Counted from the stretch's first letter, positions 18,768 through 27,487 are shown. The stretch is 64,000 nucleotides of DNA from Lysinibacillus boronitolerans JCM 21713 = 10a = NBRC 103108 (GCF_000772935.1 NZ_JPVR01000075.1:151866-215865), one strand, 5' to 3'. Made by a program: numbers and translations. Notes: generated by a model from the sequence alone, not told the origin.

Positions 18768-19511
18768 GTGGAAATCATTCAAGGAATTTTATCAACATAT
18801 TGGAAATTTTTTGATTTTGCGATGTGGCAAGAAGTATTAATGGACCCTGTCTCCTGGGGACTAATATCCTCATTAATTATTATAGAAGGTTTGCTGTCAG
18901 CAGATAATGCATTGGTATTAGCGGTACTAGTGAAACATTTACCAGATAAACAGCGAAAACGGGCATTAATGTATGGTATGTTAGGTGCCTATTTTTTTAG
19001 ATTTTTATTTATTGGTATAGGTGTTTATCTCGTAGAATTTTGGTTTATTAAAGTATTAGGTGCTTTATATTTAGGCTGGCTTTGTATAGCTCATTTCCTT
19101 CATATAGGGAATGAGGATAGTGTGAAAGAGGTAAAGAGGTCAGGGTGGATGGTACGTCTTTTTGGCACGTTTTGGGCAACTGTCATTTCGGTTGAGCTAA
19201 TGGATATTGCCTTTTCAATTGACTCAATTTTCGCTGCCTTTGCGATATCAGATCAAGTTTGGGTACTTTTAATAGGAGGGATGTTAGGGATATTAATGAT
19301 GAGGACCATTGCAGGTGTTTTTTTAATCATTATCGAAAAAATTCCAGAGCTTGAAGCAACGGCCTTCATTATTATAGGTGTCATCGGCTTAAAAATGTTA
19401 GTGAGTGTCTTCAATGTCCATATACCTCATTATTTATTCTTCCTTTTCTTAGTGATTGCTTTTTCCATTACAATCATTGTGCATATGATGAAGAGAGTAA
19501 GAGCTGCCTAA
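18768..19511 (+). CDS. TerC family integral membrane protein
   Basis: 247 residues from GTG 18768, 7 bases after AGGAGG. About seven hydrophobic helices. The TerC signature is IIEGLLSADNALVLAVLVKHLP (about residues 39-60) and the repeated ELMDIAFSIDSIFAAFA (about 143-159), each with membrane-embedded acidic residues thought to handle metal ions. B. subtilis members (YceF, YkoY, YjbE) export manganese and help metalate exoenzymes. It is monocistronic with its own terminator. Confidence 0.88.
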   Translation: MEIIQGILSTYWKFFDFAMWQEVLMDPVSWGLISSLIIIEGLLSADNALVLAVLVKHLPDKQRKRALMYGMLGAYFFRFLFIGIGVYLVEFWFIKVLGALYLGWLCIAHFLHIGNEDSVKEVKRSGWMVRLFGTFWATVISVELMDIAFSIDSIFAAFAISDQVWVLLIGGMLGILMMRTIAGVFLIIIEKIPELEATAFIIIGVIGLKMLVSVFNVHIPHYLFFLFLVIAFSITIIVHMMKRVRAA

Positions 19512-19514
19512 TTA

Positions 19515-19556
19515 AAAGTACTGTTCTCCAAAAATGAGAACAGTACTTTTTTTATT
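19515..19556. terminator. Bidirectional terminator, terC-like gene / bshB2
   Basis: Perfect 15-bp arms AAAAGTACTGTTCTC (19515-19529) and GAGAACAGTACTTTT (19537-19551), with T-runs in both directions. Confidence 0.88.
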
Positions 19557-20241
19557 TTACATATTTATCTGGGTCAACAATATAGAACTTTTCAACATTT
19601 AGCCAGCTCTCACTCATTGGTTCGCCGTCATCAATACGTTTTTCAGTTTCCTGCATCATCCAACCAGTCTGAGATGCATGGGCTTGTAATGCTTTTAATT
19701 TGTCCATTCGCATTTCACGAATATCGTAAACAACATGTGGTTCTCCATTTTTTTCAATCGTATCATTGGCGAAGGCACAGCCGAATACTTGTGGACGAGC
19801 AGCCTTTGGCATACGACGTACAGCTTCAACTACCGCACGTGCTGTTGCTTCATGGTCTGGGTGGACAGCAAAGCCAGGTAAGAAAGTGAAAATTAAAGAG
19901 GGCATTAGTTCTTCGATTAGCCCTTCCATTAGCTTTACCATCTTCTCATCATCTTCAAATTCAATTGTTTTATCACGTAGACCAAGCATACGTAAATCTT
20001 GAATACCCATTGCCTCTGCTGCTGCAACTAATTCCTTACGGCGGATTTCAGGTAAAGACTCGCGCGTTGCAAAGGGTGGATTACCTAAATTACGTCCCAT
20101 TTCGCCTAATGTTAAACAGGCATATGTAACAGGTGTATTCATTTTCTTTGTATAGTAGGCGATGGTCCCAGCAACTGAAAAAGCCTCGTCATCTGGGTGA
20201 GGGTACACAATTAAAATATGACGTTGTGGTTGTAAATTCAA
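19552..20241 (-). CDS. bshB2: Bacillithiol biosynthesis deacetylase BshB2
   Basis: 229 residues from TTG 20241, placed after AAGGGGG; longer in-frame starts run into yojF. LmbE-like zinc deacetylase: YPHPDDEAF near residue 13 gives the zinc-binding HPDDE, and HPDHEATA near residue 125 gives the third ligand. It removes the acetyl group from GlcNAc-malate in bacillithiol synthesis and may act on bacillithiol conjugates. It follows yojF by 13 bases, the same pairing as B. subtilis yojF-yojG. Confidence 0.9.
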   Translation of the reverse strand: MNLQPQRHILIVYPHPDDEAFSVAGTIAYYTKKMNTPVTYACLTLGEMGRNLGNPPFATRESLPEIRRKELVAAAEAMGIQDLRMLGLRDKTIEFEDDEKMVKLMEGLIEELMPSLIFTFLPGFAVHPDHEATARAVVEAVRRMPKAARPQVFGCAFANDTIEKNGEPHVVYDIREMRMDKLKALQAHASQTGWMMQETEKRIDDGEPMSESWLNVEKFYIVDPDKYVK

Positions 20242-20254
20242 ATAGTCGTCCCCC

Positions 20255-20605
20255 TTAGTAAGTAAATGGCGTTTCACTAATTTCAAGTGCAATCGCCAAT
20301 TTTCCAGAGTAGTCTAGTCCAGCCATTAATAAACGGCCTAAATCATCTAATTCGAAATGTGTAATGCCCTGAGCATAAACCCAGCCATGAGGTAATTTTA
20401 AACCAACACGATGAGGTGCATGATCTACAACCTTAGCAAGTTCATAATTAATTTTAGCATTACGAATAAAAGCACCTGCATTAAAAAACTGTTCATCATA
20501 GTGTGCTGCGTAAGATCCGTTTGTCGTCTCAAGATGAATATAAACGTCTTTGTTGGCGAAAGAATTCAGCAATGTTTGCAACGTCTCTACTTGTACTTCT
20601 TGCAT
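20255..20605 (-). CDS. yojF: YojF family protein (DUF1806)
   Basis: 116 residues; ATG 20605 is 6 bases after GAGAGGAG. It is a small soluble protein with GSYAAHYDEQFFNAGAFIRNA and KLPHGWVYAQGITHFE visible. It matches the B. subtilis YojF family, which is always found next to bshB2. Its function is not established; the constant pairing suggests a role with the deacetylase. Confidence 0.85.
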   Translation of the reverse strand: MQEVQVETLQTLLNSFANKDVYIHLETTNGSYAAHYDEQFFNAGAFIRNAKINYELAKVVDHAPHRVGLKLPHGWVYAQGITHFELDDLGRLLMAGLDYSGKLAIALEISETPFTY

Positions 20606-21080
20606 CTTAACACTCCTCTCGATCATTTCTCCTTTAAGTATAGTAAAAAAAATTCGCAAAGGGAAATTGATTGCTTTGATATGAAAAATTGATTGTATTT
20701 ATATACCACTGCGCCACGGGATTCGAATTTTTTGAGAGTGTGAAACATCAAGGGAAATAAATCATCATCTCTAAATCTATGACAAGTTCCTAAGCAATAT
20801 TCTTGAAAAAATTATTGTAATGTATCAATATAGGGAATGTGGAAATAAATATGTACAAAATGTGTCGTTTCGTATTGTATCCGTTTTCACATCTGAAAAG
20901 ATATTGCAACCATGATTTCTTCCTAATTCGTGTGTGTAGACAGCTCCAATTGTTGAAGGGAGTATTATTTCAGAAATAACGAATTCTATCTTGGTACAAT
21001 AGATGACGTTCCTTGAACAGGCTAAAATTGGTAGCTGTGAAAAAGGGAAGAATGATGAAGCTCATTATCATAGTATAATA
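20606..21080. other. Gene-free stretch of about 475 bases
   Basis: No ORF with a credible ribosome binding site was found on either strand. A possible promoter is TTGAAA (20812-20817), 17 bases, CAATAT on the plus strand. On the minus strand 20731-20713 reads like the 3' part of a tRNA (TTCGAATCCCGTGGCGCAG) without a 5' half. The stretch ends at the hairpin at 21081, so a small untranslated plus-strand RNA cannot be excluded. Confidence 0.35.
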
Positions 21081-21124
21081 AAAACCGCGACTCTCTTTTA
21101 TGACGGAGAGTCGCGGTTTTTTAT
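21081..21124. terminator. Strong bidirectional hairpin terminator
   Basis: Perfect 15-bp arms AAAACCGCGACTCTC (21081-21095) and GAGAGTCGCGGTTTT (21106-21120), with T-runs on both strands. It ends the minus-strand gene at 21152 and could also end any plus-strand transcript from the preceding gap. Confidence 0.85.
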
Positions 21125-21151
21125 TAAAAATTAGTGTAGGCTATGTATTTG

Positions 21152-21433
21152 TTAGTAGCGATTAAGCTTTCGTTCTATTGTATCTAAACGATTATTAACA
21201 TTTTGTAATTGTTTAAACATTTGCTTCATATAAAGATTTTGATCCTGTTTTTCATTATTTTTGGCATGTGCCAATTCTTCCTCCTCCTGCAGAGCTAATA
21301 TTGTGGCAAGGGTGGATAAAGAGTAACCGAGTGTTAATACGATGGAAGCAATTACTTCAACTTTTGAAGAGGTGATTTCTCCAGCTAGTAAACCTGATTC
21401 TTCCGTTAAGTCCTCTACCTTATTTTTTTTCAT
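21152..21433 (-). CDS. Small hypothetical protein with one membrane helix and coiled-coil tail
   Basis: 93 residues. ATG 21433 follows GGAGGGG with good spacing; the longer open frame upstream lacks a site. An acidic/polar N-terminus is followed by one hydrophobic stretch (VEVIASIVLTLGYSLSTLAT, about residues 26-45), then EEEE and a polar heptad-like tail (MKQMFKQLQNVNNRLDTIER) likely to be a short coiled coil. I do not recognise a family. It is transcribed divergently from the thioesterase gene. Confidence 0.7.
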   Translation of the reverse strand: MKKNKVEDLTEESGLLAGEITSSKVEVIASIVLTLGYSLSTLATILALQEEEELAHAKNNEKQDQNLYMKQMFKQLQNVNNRLDTIERKLNRY

Positions 21434-21628
21434 TTTTTCCCCTCCCATACAGCTAATATATGGGGTGGGAAGCATTAACGTATCTTGTCCTATTTTAATC
21501 TTTATCTGATAGATGCTAATCATTAACGGATTGTTTAATGTTTGTAATTTTCTAATAATTACATTGATTTTTCCATTTAAATATAGCATTATAGTAGGAA
21601 TAAACAAACGTTTAGAGGGGGAAATGAT

Positions 21629-22177
21629 GTGAATAAGGACTTTAAATATTGTAAGGAATCAAGAGTGATGCGTACAAGTCGTGTGTTTCCAAACGATGTG
21701 AATAATCATAATACATTATTTGGTGGACGGTTGATGAGCGATATTGATCAGGTTGCTTCTATTTCGGCTGCAAAGCACAGCAGGAAAGATTGTGTCACAG
21801 CTTCAACTGATTCTGTTGATTTTCTACATCCCATTCGCCCTACAGATTCGGTTTATTTCGAATCCTATGTAACATGGACTGGAAGATCTTCTATGGAGGT
21901 TTTTGTCAAAGTTATTTCTGAAAACTTGAAAACTGGAGAGAGAAAGGTGGCAGCGACTGCATTATTAACATTTGTGGCATTGGATGAAAATAATAAACCA
22001 GCGCTGGTCCCACGAGTAATTCCTGAAACAGTAGAAGAGACAAAATTGCATCAAACAGCTTCAGAACGAGCGAAGGCACGTGCTGAACGTAAAAAGGAAA
22101 GTAAAGCGTTAGCGCAATTTATATCTATGAATGATCCATGGGATTATCGGCTAGAAATGATGGAGAATTATATGTAA
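21629..22177 (+). CDS. Acyl-CoA thioesterase, hotdog fold (YkhA/BFIT type)
   Basis: 182 residues from GTG 21629 after GAGGGGG. The single hotdog domain shows FPNDVNNHNTLFGGRLMSDIDQVA near residue 20, with the catalytic Asn/Asp-Gly region of acyl-CoA hydrolases, and VDFLHPIRPTD near residue 61. The C-terminus is basic (ASERAKARAERKKESKAL). It hydrolyses acyl-CoA to free acid and CoA. It is monocistronic. Confidence 0.88.
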   Translation: MNKDFKYCKESRVMRTSRVFPNDVNNHNTLFGGRLMSDIDQVASISAAKHSRKDCVTASTDSVDFLHPIRPTDSVYFESYVTWTGRSSMEVFVKVISENLKTGERKVAATALLTFVALDENNKPALVPRVIPETVEETKLHQTASERAKARAERKKESKALAQFISMNDPWDYRLEMMENYM

Positions 22178-22181
22178 AAAG

Positions 22182-22214
22182 AGGGATGTCTCAAATGACT
22201 TTGAGACATCCCTT
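22182..22214. terminator. Bidirectional terminator, thioesterase / pdxK
   Basis: Perfect 14-bp arms AGGGATGTCTCAAA (22182-22195) and TTTGAGACATCCCT (22200-22213) between converging genes. Confidence 0.85.
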
Positions 22215-22220
22215 TCATCT

Positions 22221-23051
22221 TTATATTTCTGTTACTGTTACGTGTGGAGCGCCGAAGCGAGATTTCGCTCCATGCATGACAGGTCCTACATAATCATTTA
22301 ACGCCCAACCATGTGCAATAGCAGCAGATACAAACTCTTTTGCTTCAATGACTGCATCTTTAATAGTAAGACCGTTAGCAAGATTGGCTGTTACAGATGC
22401 AGCAAATGTACAGCCTGCACCGTGGTTATTTGTAGATGCAACTTTTTCAGATTCTAATAAGTAGAATGCTTCACCATCAAAGAATAAGTCTGTTGCTTTT
22501 TCTGTAGCTAGGGCCTTTCCACCTTTAATGACAACAGCTTTAGCCCCTAGCTCATGGATTTTGCGAGCGGCCATCTTCATGTCGTCAATGTTTTTAGGTG
22601 TACCTATGCCAGCTAATTGTCCAGCTTCAAAAAGGTTTGGTGTTGTTACCGTTGCTAGTGGTAAAAGATGCTGAATCATGGCATCTGTATTACCGGGATT
22701 CAGTACTTCATCGTCCCCTTTGCATACCATAACAGGATCGATGACAACATTTGTAGTGCCTGAATTTGCGATAGCCTCTCCAGCAATACGGATAATTTCC
22801 TCTGTTGAGAGCATCCCTGTTTTAATGGCATCAATTCCTGTTGAAAGAGCTGTGTCAATTTGTTTTTGTAGTAAATCAGTTGGCAAAGGTGTGACGTTGT
22901 GTGTCCAGCCATTCGGGTCCATTGTTACGACAACTGTTAATGCCACCATACCATATGTACCATGCTCCTGAAATGTTTTAAGGTCGGCTTGCATCCCTGC
23001 ACCGCCTGATGTATCTGAACCAGCAATTGTTAATGTTTTTTTTAGAGTCAT
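22221..23051 (-). CDS. pdxK: Pyridoxine/pyridoxal/pyridoxamine kinase, ThiD-like
   Basis: 276 residues, ribokinase fold. TIAGSDTSGGAGMQADLKTFQE at the N-terminus, MDPNGWTHNV near residue 44, DPVMVCKGDDEVL near 106 and the anion-hole NHGAGCTFAA near 209, with the ThiD-type Cys that B. subtilis PdxK also carries. The latter, once called ThiD, phosphorylates B6 vitamers. The identification as PdxK rather than thiamine ThiD rests on similarity and on the neighbouring ung-ywdI-ywdK genes, as in B. subtilis. Confidence 0.85.
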   Translation of the reverse strand: MTLKKTLTIAGSDTSGGAGMQADLKTFQEHGTYGMVALTVVVTMDPNGWTHNVTPLPTDLLQKQIDTALSTGIDAIKTGMLSTEEIIRIAGEAIANSGTTNVVIDPVMVCKGDDEVLNPGNTDAMIQHLLPLATVTTPNLFEAGQLAGIGTPKNIDDMKMAARKIHELGAKAVVIKGGKALATEKATDLFFDGEAFYLLESEKVASTNNHGAGCTFAASVTANLANGLTIKDAVIEAKEFVSAAIAHGWALNDYVGPVMHGAKSRFGAPHVTVTEI

Positions 23052-23227
23052 TTTTAAAGATCTCCTTTATTGTCTAGAGTTATAAAATTACCATCTAGTA
23101 TAGTCTGATTCTGATTCTATAAAAATAGCCAGAATACTATATTTTTATATGGTCAGTTTCAACTGATGCTTGAATTCATCGTTAATTTTTTGTACCGTTG
23201 TAAGAAGAGAAAGGGGCTTAAAGAGCG

Positions 23228-23905
23228 ATGAAACAAGTATTCCCGAATGATTGGCAAGAAGTACTCAAAGATGAATTAGAAAAACCTTACTATCAAAAAC
23301 TACGTCAATTTGTCGCAAATGAATATTCGACACAAACCATTTATCCACCTATGAATGATGTAATGAACGCATTTTATACAACAGCATATCATGATGTGAA
23401 AGTTATTATTTTAGGACAAGATCCTTATCATGGACCTAATCAAGCTCATGGGCTAAGCTTTTCTGTTAAACCAGGTATTCCACATCCTCCTAGCTTACGG
23501 AACATGTTGCAAGAGCTACAGGATGATTTAGGCTGTCCAATTCCTCAAAATGGAACACTAACAAAGTGGGCTGAACAGGGTGTTATGCTATTAAATACGG
23601 TGCTTACAGTTCGAGCAGGACAAGCGAATTCCCATAAAGAACAAGGGTGGGAGCAATTTACCGATGCTGTTATCGATCTATTAGCTGCAAGGGAAGAACC
23701 ACTAATTTTTGTATTGTGGGGTAAACCAGCACAACGCAAAAAGCAATTAATCCGAAAATATAAAACACCTCATGTCATACTCGAAGCGCCACACCCAAGT
23801 CCATTAAGTGCTTATCGAGGATTCTTTGGCAGTAAACCTTATTCAAAGATTAATCAGCAATTAGTAGAGTGGGGCAAGCAGCCAATTGATTGGTGTTTAG
23901 AATAG
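23228..23905 (+). CDS. ung: Uracil-DNA glycosylase, family 1
   Basis: 225 residues. Water-activating loop GQDPYHG at residues 63-69 (catalytic Asp65), HPPSLRNML near residue 88, LLNTVLTVR near 121 (uracil-binding Asn) and [13 protein letters not shown] near 184 (the minor-groove His/Leu loop). It excises uracil from DNA. It starts the run ung - small Cys protein - ywdI - ywdK on the plus strand. Confidence 0.97.
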   Translation: MKQVFPNDWQEVLKDELEKPYYQKLRQFVANEYSTQTIYPPMNDVMNAFYTTAYHDVKVIILGQDPYHGPNQAHGLSFSVKPGIPHPPSLRNMLQELQDDLGCPIPQNGTLTKWAEQGVMLLNTVLTVRAGQANSHKEQGWEQFTDAVIDLLAAREEPLIFVLWGKPAQRKKQLIRKYKTPHVILEAPHPSPLSAYRGFFGSKPYSKINQQLVEWGKQPIDWCLE

Positions 23906-23980
23906 ATTGGCACAAATCGTTTGCTTTATACGCTTTAGCAATCATGTTACATTTAATATAGAAGAAAGTGAGGGACATTG

Positions 23981-24157
23981 ATGAAGGTGAATTGTTTTAA
24001 GTGTCAATTTTTTAAAGTAACCTGGGACCCTCAAACCCCACGCGCATGTTCAGCTTATGGCTTTAAAACAAAGCAAATACCATCCGTTGTTGTGAAGCAA
24101 TCATCGGGTGTAGATTGTTTAAAATTCGTACCAAAAGTAGAAAGTGGGAGAATGTAA
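23981..24157 (+). CDS. Four-cysteine mini-protein, 58 residues
   Basis: ATG 23981 to TAA 24155-24157, with a GTGAGGG site 10 bases ahead. The protein starts MKVNCFKCQFF; Cys residues at 5, 8, 23 and 46 could make a Cys4 zinc or Fe-S site. The sequence is otherwise basic. The stop codon overlaps the ywdI start by one base (TAATG), which argues for translational coupling and for this being a real gene. I recognise similar short proteins in other Bacillales but no assigned function. Confidence 0.75.
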   Translation: MKVNCFKCQFFKVTWDPQTPRACSAYGFKTKQIPSVVVKQSSGVDCLKFVPKVESGRM

Positions 24158-24423
24158 TGATTTCTTATCAAGCTGTTATACAGCAACTTGAAAAACAATT
24201 ATCTAACGCCAAAAATGCGGGAAATGATCAGCAAATTCGTGAGGCGCTTACAGCCATTCGAGCATTATGTGATGTGGTGTTAGATTCTTCAGGTGATGCA
24301 CCATCTATCACTCCCCATAAGCACGTACCGCAGATGCTTGTGTCAGAGACAAAACCATCCTCTTTATATACAGCAAAGATCGAAGAAGATGGAGCAAATG
24401 GCGATTCGATTTTTGATTTTTAA
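24157..24423 (+). CDS. ywdI: YwdI family protein
   Basis: 88 residues; ATG 24157 overlaps the preceding stop and follows GGGAG. An N-terminal helix (ISYQAVIQQLEKQLSNAKNAG) is followed by a second helix (QIREALTAIRALCDVVLD) and a low-complexity tail. It corresponds in position and character to B. subtilis YwdI, a protein of unknown function next to ung. Confidence 0.75.
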   Translation: MISYQAVIQQLEKQLSNAKNAGNDQQIREALTAIRALCDVVLDSSGDAPSITPHKHVPQMLVSETKPSSLYTAKIEEDGANGDSIFDF

Positions 24424-24450
24424 TCCATTTTAAAGGCAGGGTAACGAAAA

Positions 24451-24831
24451 ATGAAAAGATTTATCGTGACAGGTGCTCTTCATGGCCTATTAGCAGTAGC
24501 ATTCGGTGCATTTGGTGCACATGCTTTAAAGGAAGTTTTAGATGAATATAGTCGAGGTATTTGGGAAACGGCTGTGCAATATCAAATGTTTCACGCTACA
24601 GGATTATTAGTTATCGGTCTGTTAATGAGCTCTAAACTATTAGGTGAAGTGAAACAATTAAATCTAGCAGGTATTTTCTTTAACCTTGGGATTGTTTTCT
24701 TTTCGGGGAGCTTATATGTTCTGGCGATAAGTGGAATAAAAGTATTGGGAGCTATTACACCAATCGGTGGTGTACTATTTTTAGCTGGATGGCTACTTAT
24801 TATTTTTACTGCTCTCAAGCATGCACGTTAA
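24451..24831 (+). CDS. ywdK: YwdK family membrane protein (DUF423)
   Basis: 126 residues with four hydrophobic helices. The family motif GALHGLLAVAFGAFGAHAL lies at residues 8-26 and YQMFHATGLLVIG near 47. It is an inner-membrane protein of unknown function. Its place after ywdI matches B. subtilis order. Confidence 0.85.
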   Translation: MKRFIVTGALHGLLAVAFGAFGAHALKEVLDEYSRGIWETAVQYQMFHATGLLVIGLLMSSKLLGEVKQLNLAGIFFNLGIVFFSGSLYVLAISGIKVLGAITPIGGVLFLAGWLLIIFTALKHAR

Positions 24832-24841
24832 TTTTAAGTTG

Positions 24842-24875
24842 ACTCTCTTACATTATTTGTAGGAGAGTTTTTCTT
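24842..24875 (+). terminator. Terminator of the ung-ywdK run
   Basis: ACTCTC and GAGAGT arms with an inner TTAC/GTAG pairing, followed by TTTTTCTTT. Confidence 0.7.
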
Positions 24876-24994
24876 TGTGATCAGTCATAATTTTAAGATA
24901 GGGATTTAAATCCTATCCATTTTGTAAGAATTTATAGTACACTACTACTATTACTTGCAATATTTCGAAAATACCAAAAGTGAGGTTATGTAGT

Positions 24995-26170
24995 ATGGAA
25001 AAACTATTTACATTACTAGATGCTAACTATGATGAGATGGTAGGGATTCGCCGCCATTTACATGAATACCCTGAATTGTCCTTTGAAGAAGTGGAAACGC
25101 CATCCTATATAGCTACTTTTCATAGAGAATTAGGTCATGAGGTTCGAGAAGGAGTGGGAGGGCGCGGTGTCGTAGCGATATTACGTGGCAAAAAGCCTGG
25201 TAAAACGGTGGCATTGCGAGCGGACTTTGATGCATTAGCGATACAAGAAGAAAATGATGTACCTTACAAATCTAAAATAGCTGGGAAAATGCATGCATGT
25301 GGACATGATGGACATACAGCTACATTGCTTGGGCTAGCTAAGGCATTAAATGCGATGAGGGACGAAATTGAAGGCAATGTCGTATTTATTCATCAGCATG
25401 CAGAGGAAGTGGCACCAGGTGGAGCTAAGCCGATGATTGAGGATGGTTGTTTAGAAGGAGTAGATGTTATTTTTGGAACGCATTTATGGGCACCTACACC
25501 ATTAGGAGAAATTTTAGTGAAAGATGGAGCCATCATGGCTGCCGCGGATAAAGTAGAAATAACGGTTCAAGGAAAAGGTGGACATGGCGCAGAGCCGCAT
25601 CATTCCATTGATGCTGTTACCCTTTCCTCCCAATTCGTCGTCAATGCTCAACAGCTTGTCTCAAGACGTATTGACCCATTGAAATCAGCTGTTTTAACAA
25701 TCGGTCATTTTGAGGCGATTAATCCGTTTAACGTTATTGCTGATCGGGTAGTATTGGCGGGGACAATTCGTACTTTTGAAGAAGAAGTACGCACACAAAT
25801 GGAACAAGAGTTAGAAGCAGTATTAAATGCGACCTGTCTGGCATTTGGGGCAAGTTACGAATATCGTTACACAAGAGGTTATCCACCCGTTTATAACCAT
25901 CAGAGCGAAACCGAGTTTGTGGCACAGATCGCGTCGACTGTACCAGGGGTAGATCAAGTAATAACATGTCCTCCGTTTATGATTGGGGAAGACTTTGCGT
26001 ATTATTTAGAAAAAGTACCTGGCACATTTTTCTTCACAGGTGCTAAAAAGCCTGAATGGGAAAAGGCCTATCCGCATCATCATGCACGCTTTGATTTTGA
26101 TGAACGTGCAATGCTCATTGCAGCGAAAACCTTAGGTAAGGCAACTTTAACGTATTTAAAAGAAAATTGA
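24995..26170 (+). CDS. M20 family amidohydrolase (N-acyl-L-amino acid / hippurate hydrolase type)
   Basis: 391 residues; ATG 24995 is 9 bases from AAGTGAGG. Dinuclear-metal M20D peptidase: RADFDALAIQEE near residue 76, MHACGHDGHTA near 97 (metal ligands Cys and His), HQHAEEVAPGGA near 133, an internal dimerisation domain, and the last ligand His in HHHARFDFDE near 368. Such enzymes remove acyl groups from amino acids (B. subtilis YxeP, AmhX). The substrate is unknown. Monocistronic. Confidence 0.87.
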   Translation: MEKLFTLLDANYDEMVGIRRHLHEYPELSFEEVETPSYIATFHRELGHEVREGVGGRGVVAILRGKKPGKTVALRADFDALAIQEENDVPYKSKIAGKMHACGHDGHTATLLGLAKALNAMRDEIEGNVVFIHQHAEEVAPGGAKPMIEDGCLEGVDVIFGTHLWAPTPLGEILVKDGAIMAAADKVEITVQGKGGHGAEPHHSIDAVTLSSQFVVNAQQLVSRRIDPLKSAVLTIGHFEAINPFNVIADRVVLAGTIRTFEEEVRTQMEQELEAVLNATCLAFGASYEYRYTRGYPPVYNHQSETEFVAQIASTVPGVDQVITCPPFMIGEDFAYYLEKVPGTFFFTGAKKPEWEKAYPHHHARFDFDERAMLIAAKTLGKATLTYLKEN

Positions 26171-26184
26171 GCATAGTGAATGAT

Positions 26185-26240
26185 AAAAATCCGCATACGC
26201 CCATCGACTTTTGGTCAGTGAGTGTATTGCGGATTTTTAC
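26185..26240. terminator. Bidirectional terminator, amidohydrolase / gerQ
   Basis: AAAAATCCGCA-TAC (from 26185) pairs with GTATTGCGGATTTTT (to 26237) across a 23-base loop, with T-runs both ways. Confidence 0.78.
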
Positions 26241-26254
26241 TCTAGAAGATAGAA

Positions 26255-26590
26255 TTATGGATTTTGATTAAAGTAAGCCATTTCTTCATCATACTCAGCA
26301 AAATCGAAATAAATCATAGGGAAAAGAAAACGATGATTAGACTTAAGCTCACGAATAATGACATGATCTCGACCAGCAGCTTCTACCACACCACGAACAG
26401 TTTTTGTGTTTTTTCCCTGCTCTACTGCGTGCTCAAAAGAAAAATGGAAGGTAGCTGGTTTTCCACGATTCAAACGCAAAATATTTTCTATATAGGACTC
26501 CTCACGGCCTGGTGGTCGTCCGCTCGGGAGTGTGACTGGAGGAGGAGTCATTTGTTGTTGCGTTGTTGGTGTCCAATAATAAGGCATCAT
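26255..26590 (-). CDS. gerQ: Spore coat protein GerQ (YwdL)
   Basis: 111 residues. The N-terminus is rich in Pro, Gln and Thr (TPTTQQQMTPPP). The folded part has ESYIENILRLNRGKPATFHF and the DHVIIRELKSNHRFLFPMIYFDFAEYDEE stretch typical of GerQ. In B. subtilis it is cross-linked into the coat by transglutaminase and is needed for CwlJ localisation. It lies directly downstream of cwlJ here, as in B. subtilis. The ribosome binding site is weak (AGGTTGAT). Confidence 0.9.
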   Translation of the reverse strand: MMPYYWTPTTQQQMTPPPVTLPSGRPPGREESYIENILRLNRGKPATFHFSFEHAVEQGKNTKTVRGVVEAAGRDHVIIRELKSNHRFLFPMIYFDFAEYDEEMAYFNQNP

Positions 26591-26612
26591 CAATTATCAA
26601 CCTACTTTCTTT

Positions 26613-27038
26613 TTAAATTTGAGGACAATCTTGTTCAGTTGGCGAGAAAAAACAATGGGATTTAAATCTGCCAGTATTCCATTGGCCATACCATTGGGCA
26701 GGACAATCACCTGCTGGCATGAAAAACCACAAAGAGCGGGTAGCTGGATGAAATCTTTCACCCTGAATCACCCTTTTAGCTAACCGAATATCTTGATCAC
26801 GTGCTCGTTGATAAAAATAACCCTTTTGTGTTGCCTCAAAGCCTCCCGGACGCTGATAAACCATTTGTTCAATTGTTCGAATATCACCAAAATCTAAACA
26901 ATCACCTCTTACACGATTAACGCCAACATTCCCAACCATCAGCATGCCTAATTCTCCTTCACCTTCTGCTTCGGCACGCATTAGTCTTGCGAGTAGGGCT
27001 GTCTGTGCATCATTCGTCTTAATAACAGCGATTTTCAT
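26613..27038 (-). CDS. cwlJ: Spore cortex-lytic enzyme CwlJ
   Basis: 141 residues. The hydrolase_2 (SleB-type) domain covers the whole protein: LMRAEAEGEGELGMLMVGNVGVNR near residue 19 with the catalytic Glu, and the C-terminal RSLWFFMPAGDCPAQWYGQW. It hydrolyses spore cortex peptidoglycan during germination, triggered by Ca-dipicolinate in B. subtilis. It is paired with gerQ 22 bases downstream. The start is the only Met that fits the family N-terminus, but its AGGAGG is just one base away. Confidence 0.92.
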   Translation of the reverse strand: MKIAVIKTNDAQTALLARLMRAEAEGEGELGMLMVGNVGVNRVRGDCLDFGDIRTIEQMVYQRPGGFEATQKGYFYQRARDQDIRLAKRVIQGERFHPATRSLWFFMPAGDCPAQWYGQWNTGRFKSHCFFSPTEQDCPQI

Positions 27039-27284
27039 ACCTCCTCGCAGACAGTATATGCATGAAGGTATTGTAGACATGTTCAATTTTGTTAAGAAAG
27101 ACATTCACACATTAAAGTTACTATGCATATAGTAGTAATAACGACAAGTACGTAGAAATTACTTCGAAACCCTGCAAGATCCGATAGTTTTTTTATCAAA
27201 AAGGGTAAATAGAAAAAAATAGAATTAGGGGAACGTGAGATCAATGAATTGCATGTGTATCTAATACATGTGAGGTGATGGCTT

Positions 27285-27455
27285 ATGGAAATTGGCGTTT
27301 GGTTTGGGATTCTATTAAGTGCAGTACTGGCTTTTCTATTAGGGGAGTTTTATGGACAGCCACTCCATTGGTATCTCTTTATTGTCATTATAGTGATTGG
27401 CTTTTTTATTCAAACGGTAATCTTAATTTTAAAAGTAAAGGATGAAAGCTCTTAA
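27285..27455 (+). CDS. Two-helix mini membrane protein, 56 residues
   Basis: ATG 27285 after GAGGTGATG, stop 27453-27455. Two hydrophobic segments (about residues 4-20 and 30-50) are separated by GEFYGQPLHWYL; the tail is KVKDESS. It resembles the protein at 27712, which has the same two helices, a Tyr/Gln-Pro-Trp-Tyr-Leu linker and an acidic tail, so the pair look like paralogues from tandem duplication. Function unknown. A terminator follows. Confidence 0.7.
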   Translation: MEIGVWFGILLSAVLAFLLGEFYGQPLHWYLFIVIIVIGFFIQTVILILKVKDESS

Positions 27456-27487
27456 TGAAGTGTACAAAAGAAAGTGTTGGGGTTAAG

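Noticed and set aside
20640..21080. Small regulatory RNA ending at the 21081 hairpin
   Set aside because: Only a weak promoter and no conserved structure were visible; the hairpin is fully explained as the terminator of the minus-strand gene.
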